Shown piece by piece: positions 43,869 to 55,424 of a DNA stretch of 64,000 bases (positions are counted from its first letter, which is position 1; each line of letters starts with the position of its first letter). The position numbers were made by a program, and so were the translations under genes. The notes beneath the pieces were generated by a model. It made no database searches, had not been told where the DNA came from, and was given only the letters and a program-made list of their open reading frames with translations. Source of the DNA: Mesodorylaimus sp. YZB2_4. Taxonomy: Eukaryota; Nematoda; Enoplea; Dorylaimida; Dorylaimidae. The stretch is taken from positions 62,001-126,000 of the forward strand of contig JASANH010001188.1 in the NCBI GenBank assembly GCA_030248295.1. Direction: 5' to 3'.

Positions 43869-44204
43869 TTCCTTTCCTTCCCTTTCCACCCCCACAAACA
43901 AAAAAAAAACAAAAAAGGACGAGCAGACAAAAAAAAAAAAGAAAAAAAAAGAAAGAAAAACACTAACAAATACACGACCGCTCGGGGCACACACACACAG
44001 ATTCAGACTGACTGGCGAAACCTCGCTCAGCCGACAAGGCACACTAACCAGACAGGGCGCGGCGCGCTAGGCACGCGAACAAAGGGAAGCGGGCGGACAG
44101 GCGAGGACAGCTGGGCCGTCTGGGGACACCAATTCGAAAACACATGGGGGGGGGAGACCTGGATCGAATAAAAAGGAAGACTAGCCATCCACGATGACTA
44201 CAGG
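43306..44204. repeat. Low-complexity homopolymer tract, possible assembly defect
   Basis: From about 43,410 to 43,970 the sequence is dominated by runs of A, T and C (for example a C-rich block near 43,700 and a run of about 28 A near 43,840). This is unlike the rest of the window and looks like low-quality or collapsed sequence. The first 100 bp encode, on the minus strand, a Lys/Glu-rich helix that might belong to the SET ORF on the far side of the Copia. No gene can be called. Confidence 0.7.
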
Positions 44205-44971
44205 TCATAACTTAAATAGCCACATCCTTACAAATGCAGCAGGCGGAGACATTTTGTAAATGACTGAGGATTTGGGGTCCAGGAATCCATTAATTGTCTT
44301 CCCTTTTAGAGTCACATTCAAGGGAATCCACTGTGTGCATTGATCCCCCATAGGTCGTACTGTGTAGTCCTCTACAGGTACACATGGCCACACTTCCAGG
44401 AATTATGCCATTCAGACGAGCCATAATCTTGGAATCATTTTAAATATGCCTGGCCTAAAATAAGCGTTGGTTCAGAATGAGCCAGGATCAAATCGATTTG
44501 CTTGAAGCCCCTCGATGGCTAGGCAGACCTGATCAAAGGCAACGTTCAAAGATTTAATATGAAACAACTGTAATCGCTCCGCCAGTGCTTGCAGTCTTGC
44601 AGTCTTGATAGCAGACTCGTCATTTCCCTTGAGACGATTGTACTCTCGTTCGATATCTGCTTTTTGGGCAAAGAGCTTCGATCTCCGGAAAATGTATTGC
44701 ATTGGAAGTCCTTGATCAGTCATTCATGCAATCCGAAACCGAACGATCCGAACTAGGATAACGCTGAAGGAACATTAAGTGTACTAGCTCGCTCACTCGA
44801 CGCACAGAAGGTGCTGTACGTCTGGCCCATCGCGCCTACTTGATCGCTTACAAAAGGTGAGGTAGTCAGCATGCCTATGCGATTAAGCTGTAACTGTAAG
44901 GAAAGCAATTTTTTAGCAAGTGCAGTCTGCCATGCATAACATAAGCACACAAACATGTCTCGCCCACGCAT
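44205..44971 (-). pseudogene. Unrecognised decayed coding segment, three frames
   Basis: Minus-strand frames at 44,971-44,753, 44,723-44,472 and 44,393-44,205 follow one another with short gaps. The middle one is a helical, charged coil (AQKADIEREYNRLKG). The last has CVPVEDYTVRPMGDQCTQW and a hydrophobic strand. The succession of a helical coil and a short Cys-bearing beta-like segment could be the remains of an LTR-element glycoprotein or of a host gene; I cannot decide and no motif is diagnostic. Confidence 0.25.
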
Positions 44972-45534
44972 AGTCCAGCGGGTGCCAAGTCTGTTTGCAA
45001 CGAAAGATGATTATTCATCGCAGAATGCGAAGTCTTGCCTCTCTGAACGTAACGCTGTTGGCTCGAAATTGCATTGTGTTACTTCGGTGGTAATTCATTT
45101 CCAATTCATCTCTCATTGAAAAATCGCAACATTGAACAGAAAAAGCCAAGTATATGATTTTAATTGTTGTCCGGTCTAGTTTTCCGTGGAATGGTTATTG
45201 TTTTCGTCAAGAATAATGTGTATGTTTTTTTCGAATTAGCATAAAATGAAAAACGAGAAACGGTAGCAACGGTGCTTACCAATGCTAGCTTCTGTATGTA
45301 ATGTATCAGCCGCAAAATGTCGCTCCAGTAAGAGAATTCATGCGAAGAGGGAGTAGAAAATATGTGTAAGAGGTAAAAGCCAACAAGAGAGCGACTGTCT
45401 TTCATATACTCCACATCCAAACACTGCCGATACATACGCTTCCAACCAACCCTCTTGTGAGTGTCAAGTGATATCGTCCAATCTCATTATTGCCGATTTC
45501 ATCTAAATTGACTCATTGAATTCAAATTCCCGCA
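44972..45534. other. No gene recognised
   Basis: Short frames only. It lies upstream of the LINE remnant. Confidence 0.5.
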
Positions 45535-46075
45535 AATTTGTCATCGGTGTTTTTCTTGATTTTAAGAAAGCCTTCGACCAGGTTCCTCCTACTCTACTGC
45601 TTTGTTGACTCTAATCTGGGCATCGCGTACCATCGAAGCTTATTCGTTGGCTCTTCTCTTATTTATCCGATCATACTCAGCCGGTTGTCATGGACGACTG
45701 TTCTGCAGGCATAGTGCACGACTGTGCCTGGAATGCTTCAGGGCAGCACATTGGGGCCCTTATTATTACTTTTTTCATTCGATTTCCAGAAATTTCTAGG
45801 AATAGGTTCCTCGAAATCCATTTTCAGGGATACGCAGATGATAATGGCATGTTTGCCGCACTGAAATCATTGCAAGATGCGAAACGGCTGCTACAACGGA
45901 CTAATTATGTCACATTTGGTGTGACAAGTCTCAATTTCGTCCATGGCATGACGTTTTCCCCATGTAGTGTTTTAGTATTGTTTTTTAATTGTTGTAGAAG
46001 TGTTTTAGCATGTTTCATGATCCTTGAGTGTGATTTTTTGATATTAGTCATGAATAAAGAATGATGATGATGATG
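45535..46075 (+). pseudogene. CR1/Jockey-type LINE 3' remnant
   Basis: Reverse-transcriptase motifs occur in order but in different frames: motif A FLDFKKAFDQVPPTLL (45,553-45,600), motif B GMLQGSTLGPLLLL (about 45,730-45,770) and motif C GYADDNGMF (about 45,828-45,854). The last frame ends with a stop at 46,062-46,064, directly before AATGATGATGATGATG, a short microsatellite tail of the sort that ends CR1-like elements. Frameshifts and the loss of everything upstream of motif A make it inactive. Confidence 0.75.
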
Positions 46076-46724
46076 ATTGTCGTTTCCAATTAAAAATATA
46101 GCTAGTTCCACCCATTGACCATATATGCAATAAATGTTGATGAGACCTCACTCCGAGATTGTCTTTCACTCAAAAAATATGATCACTGTCACATCTTACA
46201 ATTGATATGACATTCTCGAAATTGCGCGGAATGAAAAAGTAAAAATGCAAGGCTTTATGCAAATTGGGCGAATAACGGAGTTGGACAGATTTGAAGAGAT
46301 TTCAGGAACCACTAAAATATTGCCTCGAAATCTTAATTTAAGCCAATTTTGATATCACCAGAGGAGAACGCGGGTATTGAGGTAGCGACAAAAGCGTCAG
46401 AGTAGATGCCCTAACTCACGAGTCTGTAAGATAACAGCTGTTGCAAACATACTAGCTTGTCCAAACGAGCAAGTACCATGGGTACTGTACTGAAGCTGCT
46501 TTATTTCAAAGAAATATAACAGAAACTTCACAAACATTCTTCAGCAAAACGCCACATACTCGTGCGCTTCAAGATGTCTGCCATCTTTCAAATAATACAG
46601 CACAGCACTGTATTCTATTTCGAAATTTCAGTTTCATTATCACTTCGAATAAAGAATTGATATTTTATACTAAAACAGAAATAAGAAAACCTTTAGAATC
46701 AATAGAAATTGAAAAATATGTTTA
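46076..46724. other. No gene recognised
   Basis: AT-rich 3' flank of the small spliced gene on the minus strand. Nothing stands out. Confidence 0.5.
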
Positions 46725-47308
46725 CTATATGCCATCGCCAACTTCATTCTTAAAAAACTTCTGATGCTCAGTTTTTCTGAGATCGCTTTCCGTTGCGAAT
46801 ACATCTTTCTGGCCGAGGAAATCGGGCTCACTCCAGCCGTCGTCCTTATCCCAAACCTTTATATTCAATTTGAACGGATCTGGGCAGGCTAGTTTCTAAA
46901 ACATGTGTGAGATTTACCTCTATTCAGCTCAGTAAAGTAGTCAGTCAAAAAAAACCCACCTCGTGGTCACTCAATTCGTAAAATGTGCCTGGATAAGTGG
47001 AATTCCAATTTGTTGCAGGCCACAGGTCTTCGGCTAATGGATCAGCTATAACTTCATTGGAGTCGTGTTCGCCAAGATACCGCCAATTTATTAAGACATC
47101 ATTTTTGCATTTTGTGACTATAAATTCCGCTTCGAGGTCGCATGGATTGTCCCCATAATCACAAAACGTGCTCGGCTCCGCATAAAGGCTAGCAAAGCGA
47201 ATGATCAATGCTGGCTCCTAAGTTATACATACATAAATCAACGAGCATTGCCCTTTGTTAATTAACACTCACTGAAGGCCACTTTTTCAGTAGCTTGACG
47301 CTCAACAT
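46725..47308 (-). CDS. Hypothetical gene, three exons, beta-rich domain (C2- or Notch-ligand-MNNL-like)
   Basis: Proposed exons on the minus strand are 47308-47273, 47217-46960 and 46895-46725. The introns of 55 and 64 bp have GTGAGT...AACTTAG and GTGGGT...GTTTTAG ends and the phases agree, giving 154 residues. The N-terminus alternates hydrophobic strands (LSVKLLKKW, PALIIRFASL) and leads to CDYGDNPCDLEAEFIVTKC. After a polar loop come PFKLNIKVWDKDDGWSEPDFLG and a basic tail. The Cys spacing followed by a V-W-D-x-D-D strand resembles the N-terminal C2-like domain of Notch ligands, or a plain C2 domain. No signal peptide is included in the model, so an upstream exon may be missing. I cannot give a function. 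Confidence 0.5.
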
Positions 47309-48064
47309 ATAAAAAGGTATCCGACAGTATCATAAATTGAGGTATAATATTATAGGGTAGCCGCCTATCGCTACTCTCTATTGCAGGGTTATTTGAGAAG
47401 TAGAGTCTGCACGTGGGCGATACTGAAAAAAACCCAAAAAACTGATGGCGACGTCCGAATGGAGACCTTGAAACTTCTGTAAAAATGTTGTTCTCACGGA
47501 TCTTTTTTAAGATGTGATTTCACAAGAAAAAACTGTCTTTGAACTTGCAACTTCGGTAGAAAAAACTGTTCGAAGTTACGAATCTCCGCCCACCTTTTCT
47601 AATAGCTTTCGAGTTCATGAAACTAAAATTGTTCGTAGTGGTGCTAGTCTTTCAGTATCAGGTCAATAGAGACTAGAAGTATTTTAAAAGGATCATTTAT
47701 TTCTGTGGAACTCGAGTCGCTTATGAACTTAGTGAACTGTTTCGCTTGCAAATTGAAGAAACCTGGCCAGAGTGACACAAGCACCTTCACACTCAAAGAA
47801 ATGGTTATTTCCAGCTATATGCAGAGATGGAAAGAAATTCAGTGCCTCAACTCAGGGGCTTTTAACTCTTCAGGCGCGACGGAACCATGATTCGACGGAA
47901 ACACCTACAGTAAAAGTAGATACGCTGAAATGTTTGACAAAGCAATCAAATAAAACAGGGATGTCAAGTTTTTGAGTAAATCAATGTTAGTCCCTGATCT
48001 TATTCAGTCTCCCTATTTCAAACAAACGAACCATTATTGTTTTCTTCCCATCAGTTTGAAAAAG
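47309..48064. other. No gene recognised
   Basis: 5' flank of the minus-strand gene. It contains only short frames. Confidence 0.5.
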
Positions 48065-48900
48065 TAATACAGCAAGCGTGGCAAAAATCACGAAACTGTA
48101 CGACGAAACCATTCCATTCAGAAAAGTCCGAGTGAAATGCAATTCACATGATTTTCTTTCCATACAGTCAAAGAACATTTTTACGCTATTAAAGTACAGA
48201 AGTGTTTGTCGAACTGCTCTCACTGCCACTTGTCTAAACCATTTTCAAATGATCACCGGAGAAATTGTCAGAGAGCTTGTTTTTGCACCAAAAAAACCAG
48301 GAATATTAATTCTCAGCCAGCACTTGTCTCACAATCAGATTAGAGAGCGAGTATTTCGAGGAAGGATGGAGACAACACTTTAAATCAGCTAAGTCATGTC
48401 ACGTCACGAGGCAAACAGAGCGGCCCCTCCCCGCTTTGCTGTCGTGTATGGGTCGATCTTAAAAATCCTATATATAGACGCCAGTTGTCACGCCGCAACT
48501 GAAATACGCATCCATCACCAGCTCCACCTACCCGGATTCTCCTTCCACGAGTTTCCAGAAAAGGTTTTTTTGTGAAAAGACAAGTGCAAAGGCAAGCTCG
48601 CTTGTACTTTCTTCTGTAAATCATTAAAAAATGGTTCGGTGAATGGCAGTAAGTGCAAATCGACAGACACTTTTATAGACCATAAAAATGTTCTTTCAAT
48701 GCATAACAAGAAAGTCAAGTAAATTGCATTTACAATCGAGCCTTACTGCATGGAATGGTTTCTCCACACAGCTTCGTGATTTTTGCTATGCGGTAGTGAA
48801 CAAAATAAATCACACATCTGAGAGAAAGAAAGATTACTTCGGTTTTTGTCCTTTATTTATCCAGCGCGTGAACCATATAATTTTGAAAGTAGCATTTTCT
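48065..48900. repeat. Diverged inverted duplication with about 430-bp spacer
   Basis: 48,070-48,225 and the reverse complement of 48,660-48,800 share long similar stretches (GCAAAAATCACGAA, GAAACCATTCCAT, AAAGAACATTTTTA) at perhaps 70-75% identity. Each arm holds an open frame reading outward from the centre (minus 48,229-47,987 and plus 48,688-48,939) whose products share a K-M-F-F-x-C-x-x-R-K-S start. The spacer contains CCTATATATAGACG at about 48,468. It may be an old divergent pair of a small gene family or the arms of a large inverted-repeat element. Confidence 0.5.
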
Positions 48901-49044
48901 AGTAGTATTTTTAATGCTGAGCAACATGGGAAAATGTAATCTTACTTAAAGCACAGATATTCGTTTGGCCAGTTTGGTTTTTATCAGTTACTCGCAAAAT
49001 GTCTGGGTCAAAAATAATCACACAGTTGCACTTTCACACAAAAA

Positions 49045-50090
49045 AACACCCGATTCTGATTAACCAGTATTTGGTGGGGCCACCTTTCGGCTCAAGCACA
49101 CTTTGCAAACGTCGTGGAATCGAGTCGACTATATTCCTGATCTTTGGAAGCTTAACGGCGTCCATGCCAAGGCAGCTTTCAACTCGTCCTCCGCTTTAAC
49201 CGCCATTCTCCAATGCTTGTTCGAGCTGGTGCCGCAGATGTTCAATCAGCAGGATTGAGGTCCAGGCTTTGGGCTAGCCATTCTAGCAGCCACGCGATAT
49301 TCGTCGAACCATTGATTGGGCAATCTGGGCGATCGTGCCGTATGCTCATTATGGTCATTATCTTGTTGGAAGATAAAGTCGCCTGGGAGGCCCAACTGGT
49401 CGGCTGATTAAAAGAGGTTGTTTTCCAGGATGCGGCAGTAGTGTTCGGCACTCATCCTGTCCTCGATTAATTCCAATCGCCCATTGCCATTGTGCGTCAT
49501 GCACCCCAAAACCATCGCGCTTCCACCGCCAAATTTGACAGTCCCTAGAGTGCAGCTCAGGCTGTAAGGTTGACCTGGTTTCCTCCACACTTTGGTCGGT
49601 CCATCGGATCAAACGAGTTTGAACCTTGATTGGTCTGACCACAAAATCTCCCTCCAAAATTCTAGCGGCTTGTCCACGCATTCTCGAGCGAATTGAAGGT
49701 GATCTTTTGTGTGGCGAATGGAAAAAATGGCTTCTTCCGGGCAATGCGGGATCTGAATTTGGTTTTGTGAAGACGCTGGAAGACGGTTTTTGGTGAGACG
49801 AGTGCGCCATTGGCCCGTTCGAGATCCCTCGCCGCTTGTACTACCGATAATCTCCGATTGGCCTTTGCTGTATTAATTATCATCCTATCAATCCTCGAGG
49901 TGGTCTTTCGCTATCGCCCTCGCCCAGTCAGATCTTCGATGTATTGGATATGCTGGCCCTCTTGACGGTACTGACAATCGTGAATGGGTTGAAACCCGTT
50001 TCTGTGGCGATTTGACCAAACGATTTGCCTTGATTTCTCAGATGGACCACCACTGACCGTTGTCCGACAGTGAGATCAGGTTTTCAAGTC
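49045..50090 (-). pseudogene. Tc1-type transposase remnant
   Basis: On the minus strand the remnant starts with a helix-turn-helix region (VGQRSVVVHLRNQGKSFGQI, 50,065-49,990), then a second DNA-binding part (49,883-49,740, RRLSVVQAARDLERANGALV). Catalytic-domain pieces follow in changing frames: ILWSDQSRF (first Asp), GGGSAMVLGCM and LPGDFIFQQDNDHNEHTARS (second Asp with the D-N-D-x-x-H box). The last acidic residue region at about 49,200 is degraded. At least three frameshifts and several stops are present. Terminal inverted repeats were not identified. Confidence 0.78.
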
Positions 50091-50884
50091 GCCATTTCGT
50101 ATAAGAGCAACACACAACTCTGAATTTCTCGTGGCTGATTGCCCTCTATTTATTCGCATCCAGAAGCCATGAAAACCTAGGTACATAATCTGGCGAAGGG
50201 AATCAAGAAACAAAGAGAATTCCAGGTTTGTGTCCCGTAGTTTTTCCAGGTTTCTTGCTTTATTATTAACGAATAAGATCACTTGATCGCTCAGAAATTC
50301 ATCACCGACTAAACATCGCTCTTTACATCTTTGCCATTTTTATCGCTGTGTGTTGCGAAATGAAGTCGCAACGCTGCAAACAAGTCGGAGAAGTCCGCTT
50401 TTTTGTGTGTAATTCTGTTGTTCCCCCTTTGTATTCGCTGTTTTACTTTAAAACAACAATAACGGTTCGTTTGTTCAAACTAGGGAGACTAAATAGACTT
50501 GGACTATCCCGACTTCACTAAAAAATTTGACAGCTTTCAATTTTTTCGAAAAACAACTTGCAGTATCAATATTTTTTTAACGACGTCTTATACGCTTATT
50601 AGACACAAAGCAAAATGTAAGTTCAACAAAAACCAAAATCATCATAGCCTTATTCACATTTCATCATATTATCACCCCTTCTCCCTCTACCCACCCCATT
50701 CTCCAAAAGCCATGATGCCTGTTTGCCTGGCGCTTGAAGACCTATCCTCAAATGCCTCAAATCAATATACACTTTAGCAGCAGGTGTTTCTGTCGAATTA
50801 TGACCATGCCTCTGCTAGATCAGTTCTAACAGCGCCAATGCCTTCTCAAGTTAAAATATGACTAAAAAGCAAGAAACTTCGCAG
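50091..50884. other. No gene recognised
   Basis: AT-rich, with short frames only. Confidence 0.5.
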
Positions 50885-51066
50885 CATGTCAAGCTTGTCA
50901 TACTTTACTCATACTTTATTCATAGCCAAGCACTATACAGCGCATTCGAGGGCTAAGAAACACATATTCGACTATCATTTTGTACCGAGGCGGGAGTCGA
51001 ACCCTCCCCTCCAAGTGCGCACTTAGCGTAAGAGGCAGACGCCTTAACCCGCTAGGCCACGACCCC
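50885..51066 (-). repeat. tRNA-derived SINE, copy 2 (most complete)
   Basis: Read on the minus strand from 51,066 there is a pol III A box (TGGCCTAGCGGG), a loop reading CTCTTAC, the palindromic GTGCGCAC and a B box (GGTTCGACTCC). Acceptor-stem halves do not pair, so it is not a functional tRNA. About 90 bp of tail follow, including CCTCGAATGCGCTG and GGCTATGAATAAAGTATGA. The same tail, in the same orientation, forms the fragment at 58,503-58,582, which shows that head and tail form one dispersed unit. Confidence 0.65.
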
Positions 51067-53108
51067 AGCACGGATTCATGCGACGTGTCCTTCGGATAGT
51101 AATTATTTGCTAATGTACTGTAAATCTTACTCGATCCCCTCTCTCTCACCTTCGACCAAGCGACTGAGCATAACAGTGGCGATATGATCTAAAACGGCTT
51201 ACTGAACCAGAAAATCAACAAAATGTGTCAACTGTAATGCGTGTACTTGCTTATGCGCAAAAGAAATCCTACTGTTGTGTGCCCGCAGATCGGATATACA
51301 GTATATCTTACCGTAATTAACCTGCAAACAGCGTAGTGCCATGAGCACTACACTGACTTGTCACTTGGCTCGGCAACACCTCCAGCTTAGGGGACACTAA
51401 AACACAAATTAATCACTCAAGATTCCCCCTGGTCGCTGCACGTATTTTACGGCAACTTTCCACTGCAAATCTTCGCGTACTCCAAATAGTGCATTGCGAG
51501 CAGCTGTGATATACAAACTTACACTCATTCTGTTTCGAAAGACCCACTAACGAGGGAACCTACAGCAGTTGACAACGGCACAGGTTTTGAAGGCTAGGTG
51601 AATAAAATTGTAAGTGACCATAGAAACTATTTGACAAAGTTTTAGCTGTTAATGGCCACATGGTCAGCTGTGACTAGCGGTGTCAGAACTGGCTGGTTTA
51701 CGCGCTCGTATTCGAGCTTCCATTGTTGGTGGCGAGCGGAGCTACCGTTGTACCTGAGCGTCATTCTTACTTCAAAACCTTCAGGAGGCGGAGACTATGA
51801 GTTGTGATGTGTTGCGTCTATGAAAGTGCGCTGGTCTCCATCCAGGCTCGAAATCAGGCTTAAAATTTTCCTTTCTTGTTATCCAAGATCAGAGAATTGC
51901 GTTGCGAATTTTCGAGAAACAAGTTCTGGAAAAGTGTTTTTTATCAGGGTAATTTTTTTTCTGGTGGTGTAAGATTTTTAGATGCACTGCCATGTTTACG
52001 AGGTTAGCTAGAATTTTTACGAGGAAAATTTGCGAAGTCTTTTTTCTTTTGCAGATTTTATTATTACCATTACGGTTTTAGCTAGGCTAATTTTATAAAT
52101 AGATTCGGATTCCTCAGAGTGTGGCGGTCCTTTCTGTATTTTAAAAATTGTTGTAGGCTCAAAAATAAGCAAGTTATGATTTTTTGACCAAGTGATCACT
52201 TTTTACCTTCAATGTGCTAAGTTTCCATCTTTAGGCATTTTAAAAAAATTTCACTTCAGCCCAGATAATCAGTTTTGTGAGTACTTTCGATAAAGCACAT
52301 AAAAAGGGGGTCAAAAAAGTCGATTGGCCAGCCCTGGGTCGAGACTCTCAGAAACCCTCTGTTAATACTCAGCTGCTTGAACTGCAGATAAATAGATGGC
52401 TGCCGTGCCGCTTTTCCCTGCGCACATGCCTAGAAGGGCTTTGGCTCGTATGCTACTACTGATGAATTTCAACCATGGGACTGCCGCAGGCACAATTGAT
52501 GTTAACCTTTCCAACTACCTTAACCTTTCGTATTACATGATCTTTCCAAAGGCGTCGCCTTTGTAGCGAGGTGGCCTATGTCTCATTCCTTAAATCTCGT
52601 TTCCACTTGCATTCTAGTCTATTCTAATTAGTTTTTACCGCTTCCATAATAAAATCATAAACCTATTTGGTTTTGTCCTTTACATTCGGCAAGAACTTTA
52701 AAAGTTTGCGATTGTACGAAGTGCCAATGGGAAATGCTCTGTCAGCATCAGTGAGCAAGATCGTGCAAGCACATGCTCAGTATTCTACAGGCTGAGAGAT
52801 TTTGAAAGAAAAAAGATTTCCTGCGACATTCGGTAAAGAAAAGTCCAATATCTGAACGAAAGACTATCGAATGTTTTGGTCAGCCATTTATTTTTTACAT
52901 TTGCTTAACATGGTGAAGGTGGAAAAATATTCAGGATTATTTTTAGTTGTTTTCCCTTTAGTTGGCGGATCAAAAAATGTTAATGACCCTACATGAGAGG
53001 TTTCTAACTGTATGTTTTGCATTCTATGGGCTGCTTTGTTCTGACTTGGAATCATCATTTCGCGTAACTTAAAGCGAGAGAAAGCCTGTATTTTTTAGTT
53101 TAGAAAAT
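51067..53108. other. Long non-coding stretch
   Basis: About 2 kb between the SINE and the secreted-protein gene. Frames are short and without motifs. I see no convincing repeat or RNA gene. Confidence 0.5.
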
Positions 53109-55424
53109 ATGGAGAAAGGAATTGTTGTAGCATTTTTCACCAATTTGTTCATTTGTGAATGCGTTTTTGCTGACAGCAGCACGTCAGTCGTGGAAACTGT
53201 TAGAAAAATAACGCAGTTTTCTGATTCTGTGGATAAATGGGTCAGGGACTCGAGCGATGATGTTTGGGGCAGGGCTGCGATGATGGTAAAAAATTGTTTT
53301 TTTTTGTAGCGACGAAAAGCGAATGACCTTTATTGTCTTTTTCCAGTGGTTTTCAAGCATAACATGCCCGATCTGCGACATACTTCTAGCTTTCTCACGC
53401 GTGGCTTCGTTTATCGGCATTTTTATTCCTTCACCCCCTTCCAATGAATTATTAGTGATCCAAGATGGCTTTTCGAAAATAAGAGCGCACTTGAGTTTGA
53501 TCGATGGAAAATTAGAAGCGATAAAAGACGAAGTGCAGCTAGCACCTGTGGCAAATGAGTATAAAAATCAGCGAATCAAATTAAACGCGCTGCAAGAAGA
53601 ATATGACAACATGATTGCTTTCCCCAACAACCATTCTCGCCAAGAACACCTCATCCAATGCAGAATCAACAGCCCTTTTTTCGTACTCAAATGGATATTT
53701 GAACATGTTGTGAGAAAGTCTTCCTCACCTGCTTTGATAGAAAACATTTATAAAGCGATCAAATATAACAAAAAAGTCTTACGTTCATGGTCGTTTGTGA
53801 TCATGCTGGACGCCATGCATGCTGCGACATTGTATCACGGATGTTTGGGTGCATCGAATGCTCAAGCTGAAGAGAAAGATTACATGGCATCCCTTACGAA
53901 AAGATCTGGTACTAGAAAATCCAGCGCTGCTTGAGAGTCGTGAACTCATATCGCGAATGGTCGCGTTTGCTTTCAGGCATCATAAAGCTCTGAGTCATGC
54001 TGGCGTCATACGACCCAGAGGCCAAAGTTGGCACGCGGTCAAGCTCTCTTTACACTTAAAACTATGAAGACCGCTTATCTAATATGAGGAGGATGTCAAT
54101 CGCAGTTTATTTCAAAGTCGCCAAAGCTAACAAATGAGACACCAAGACTATCCACCAAAATCACCAGCCTGACTGCTTGAACTAGACTTGTCGCTAAGGC
54201 TCTCCAGAATTGGCTCTATAGCTACTGAAAACAAATTTGCGGTCATTCGCGATGCAAAATTCATGTTGCTACCTCGCAGCAGCTTGATTTCTAAAGCTAA
54301 ATATTGTTAAAACCACCATGTTTTACTGTATGAAACATTCAAGCCATTCTTTCTGGCTTGAATGAAGAAAGTTCTAGCTGGCAAATTCGAGCGAAGCGAG
54401 CCACATGACCCTTATCGTTAGCTCCACAGTAGGGCGTTAAAATTGTTATCCCTTAATGGGCTCCTTGCAGTTTCTAGTTGCTTGGGTTTTTTTCTTCTAC
54501 ATCGCTTCAAAATGCTTACCTACCTACTTTCGAACTTTTGCAGTTTTTGAAAAATGTCGATCTACACCTTTTTTACTAAAGCGTATTTCTGGGGGAAATA
54601 ATGCACGTATGAGTGCATCGAATTCAGGCATATAAGCGGTGAAGGGAAGCTCAGGCGTCCCTTGCTCGACCCTTACAGAAAGCCTGTCCCAAGTCTTTTG
54701 CCTTTCAACACTGCAAAAAAAATCTATTAGCTATCGGGTGGTGCAGGCTTGTCTTAACTGGTTTAAAAACCTTTATTTGTGAGCACCTTTATTGAAAGAA
54801 TTGAACTTTTCAGCCAAGATGCTGGAAACTATTAATGACAAGATGAAGGAAGCCGATGAGAAGTTGCATGCAGAGTTTCATATTGGAGTCCGAGCAGACG
54901 TGTTGGAAAGGATGCAAAAAGTACAACTGGATGGTCACAGCGCACTTACAAAAGAAGGACACATGGCTGCAGTAAACCAAATTTATTCATTCATAGCAGA
55001 GAAATATTATTGGTTGCAGTTTATCGTGCGATCGTATGAGCCTGTCACTGGAGACGATGCCCACAAAGTACACGCAAAAAGCAATTCCACTTTCGTGTGG
55101 ATTGTTCGCGAGTTCGGCAGAAATGTGTTTGTCACTTGGTGCGACAGAAACCCTTCTTTGGAGAATATACAGAGTGCCAGAGAGGCTGAAGCTGAATTAA
55201 ACCGCACAGTAAGGCAATGCGACAGATACCCATACAATGTCAAGGCTGGGCACACGAATAATTTTTTCGTGGTCAGAGAGGGCGCAGTAAGCCGAGCATC
55301 AGCTGCTCATTTCTTAAGAGAGCCAATCGCTTGGTTTATGCTTCACCCTGAACCTGATCAATGTGCAGCGAACTTCAGAAACACCTGCGGAAAGATCAGT
55401 GTTATAGCATCTTACAACGACTGA
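53109..55424 (+). CDS. Secreted helical protein of unknown function, three exons
   Basis: Proposed exons are 53109-53285, 53347-53908 and 54814-55424. The first intron is 61 bp (GTAAAA...TTTTTCCAG) and the second about 905 bp (GTACTA...AACTTTTCAG); phases agree and the product is 449 residues. A signal peptide (FFTNLFICECVFA) is followed by Ser/Thr-rich helix, CPICDILLAFSRVASFIGIF (hydrophobic), a coiled-coil-like segment (IRAHLSLIDGKLEAIKDEV ... LNALQEEYDNM), a second hydrophobic helix (WSFVIMLDAMHAATLYHGC) and a long helix (KMLETINDKMKEADEKLH). The C-terminal third is mixed alpha/beta with paired cysteines. No catalytic motif is visible and I do not recognise the family. The second donor site is inferred from phase. 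Confidence 0.6.

Noticed and set aside
44205..44971. A named retroviral-type envelope gene
   Set aside because: The three frames have suggestive composition only; no fusion peptide, membrane anchor or cleavage site can be supported.
50985..51066. A functional long-variable-arm tRNA
   Set aside because: A and B boxes are good, but the acceptor-stem halves do not pair, the anticodon stem has two mismatches and the T stem one in the standard register. It is better read as a SINE head.
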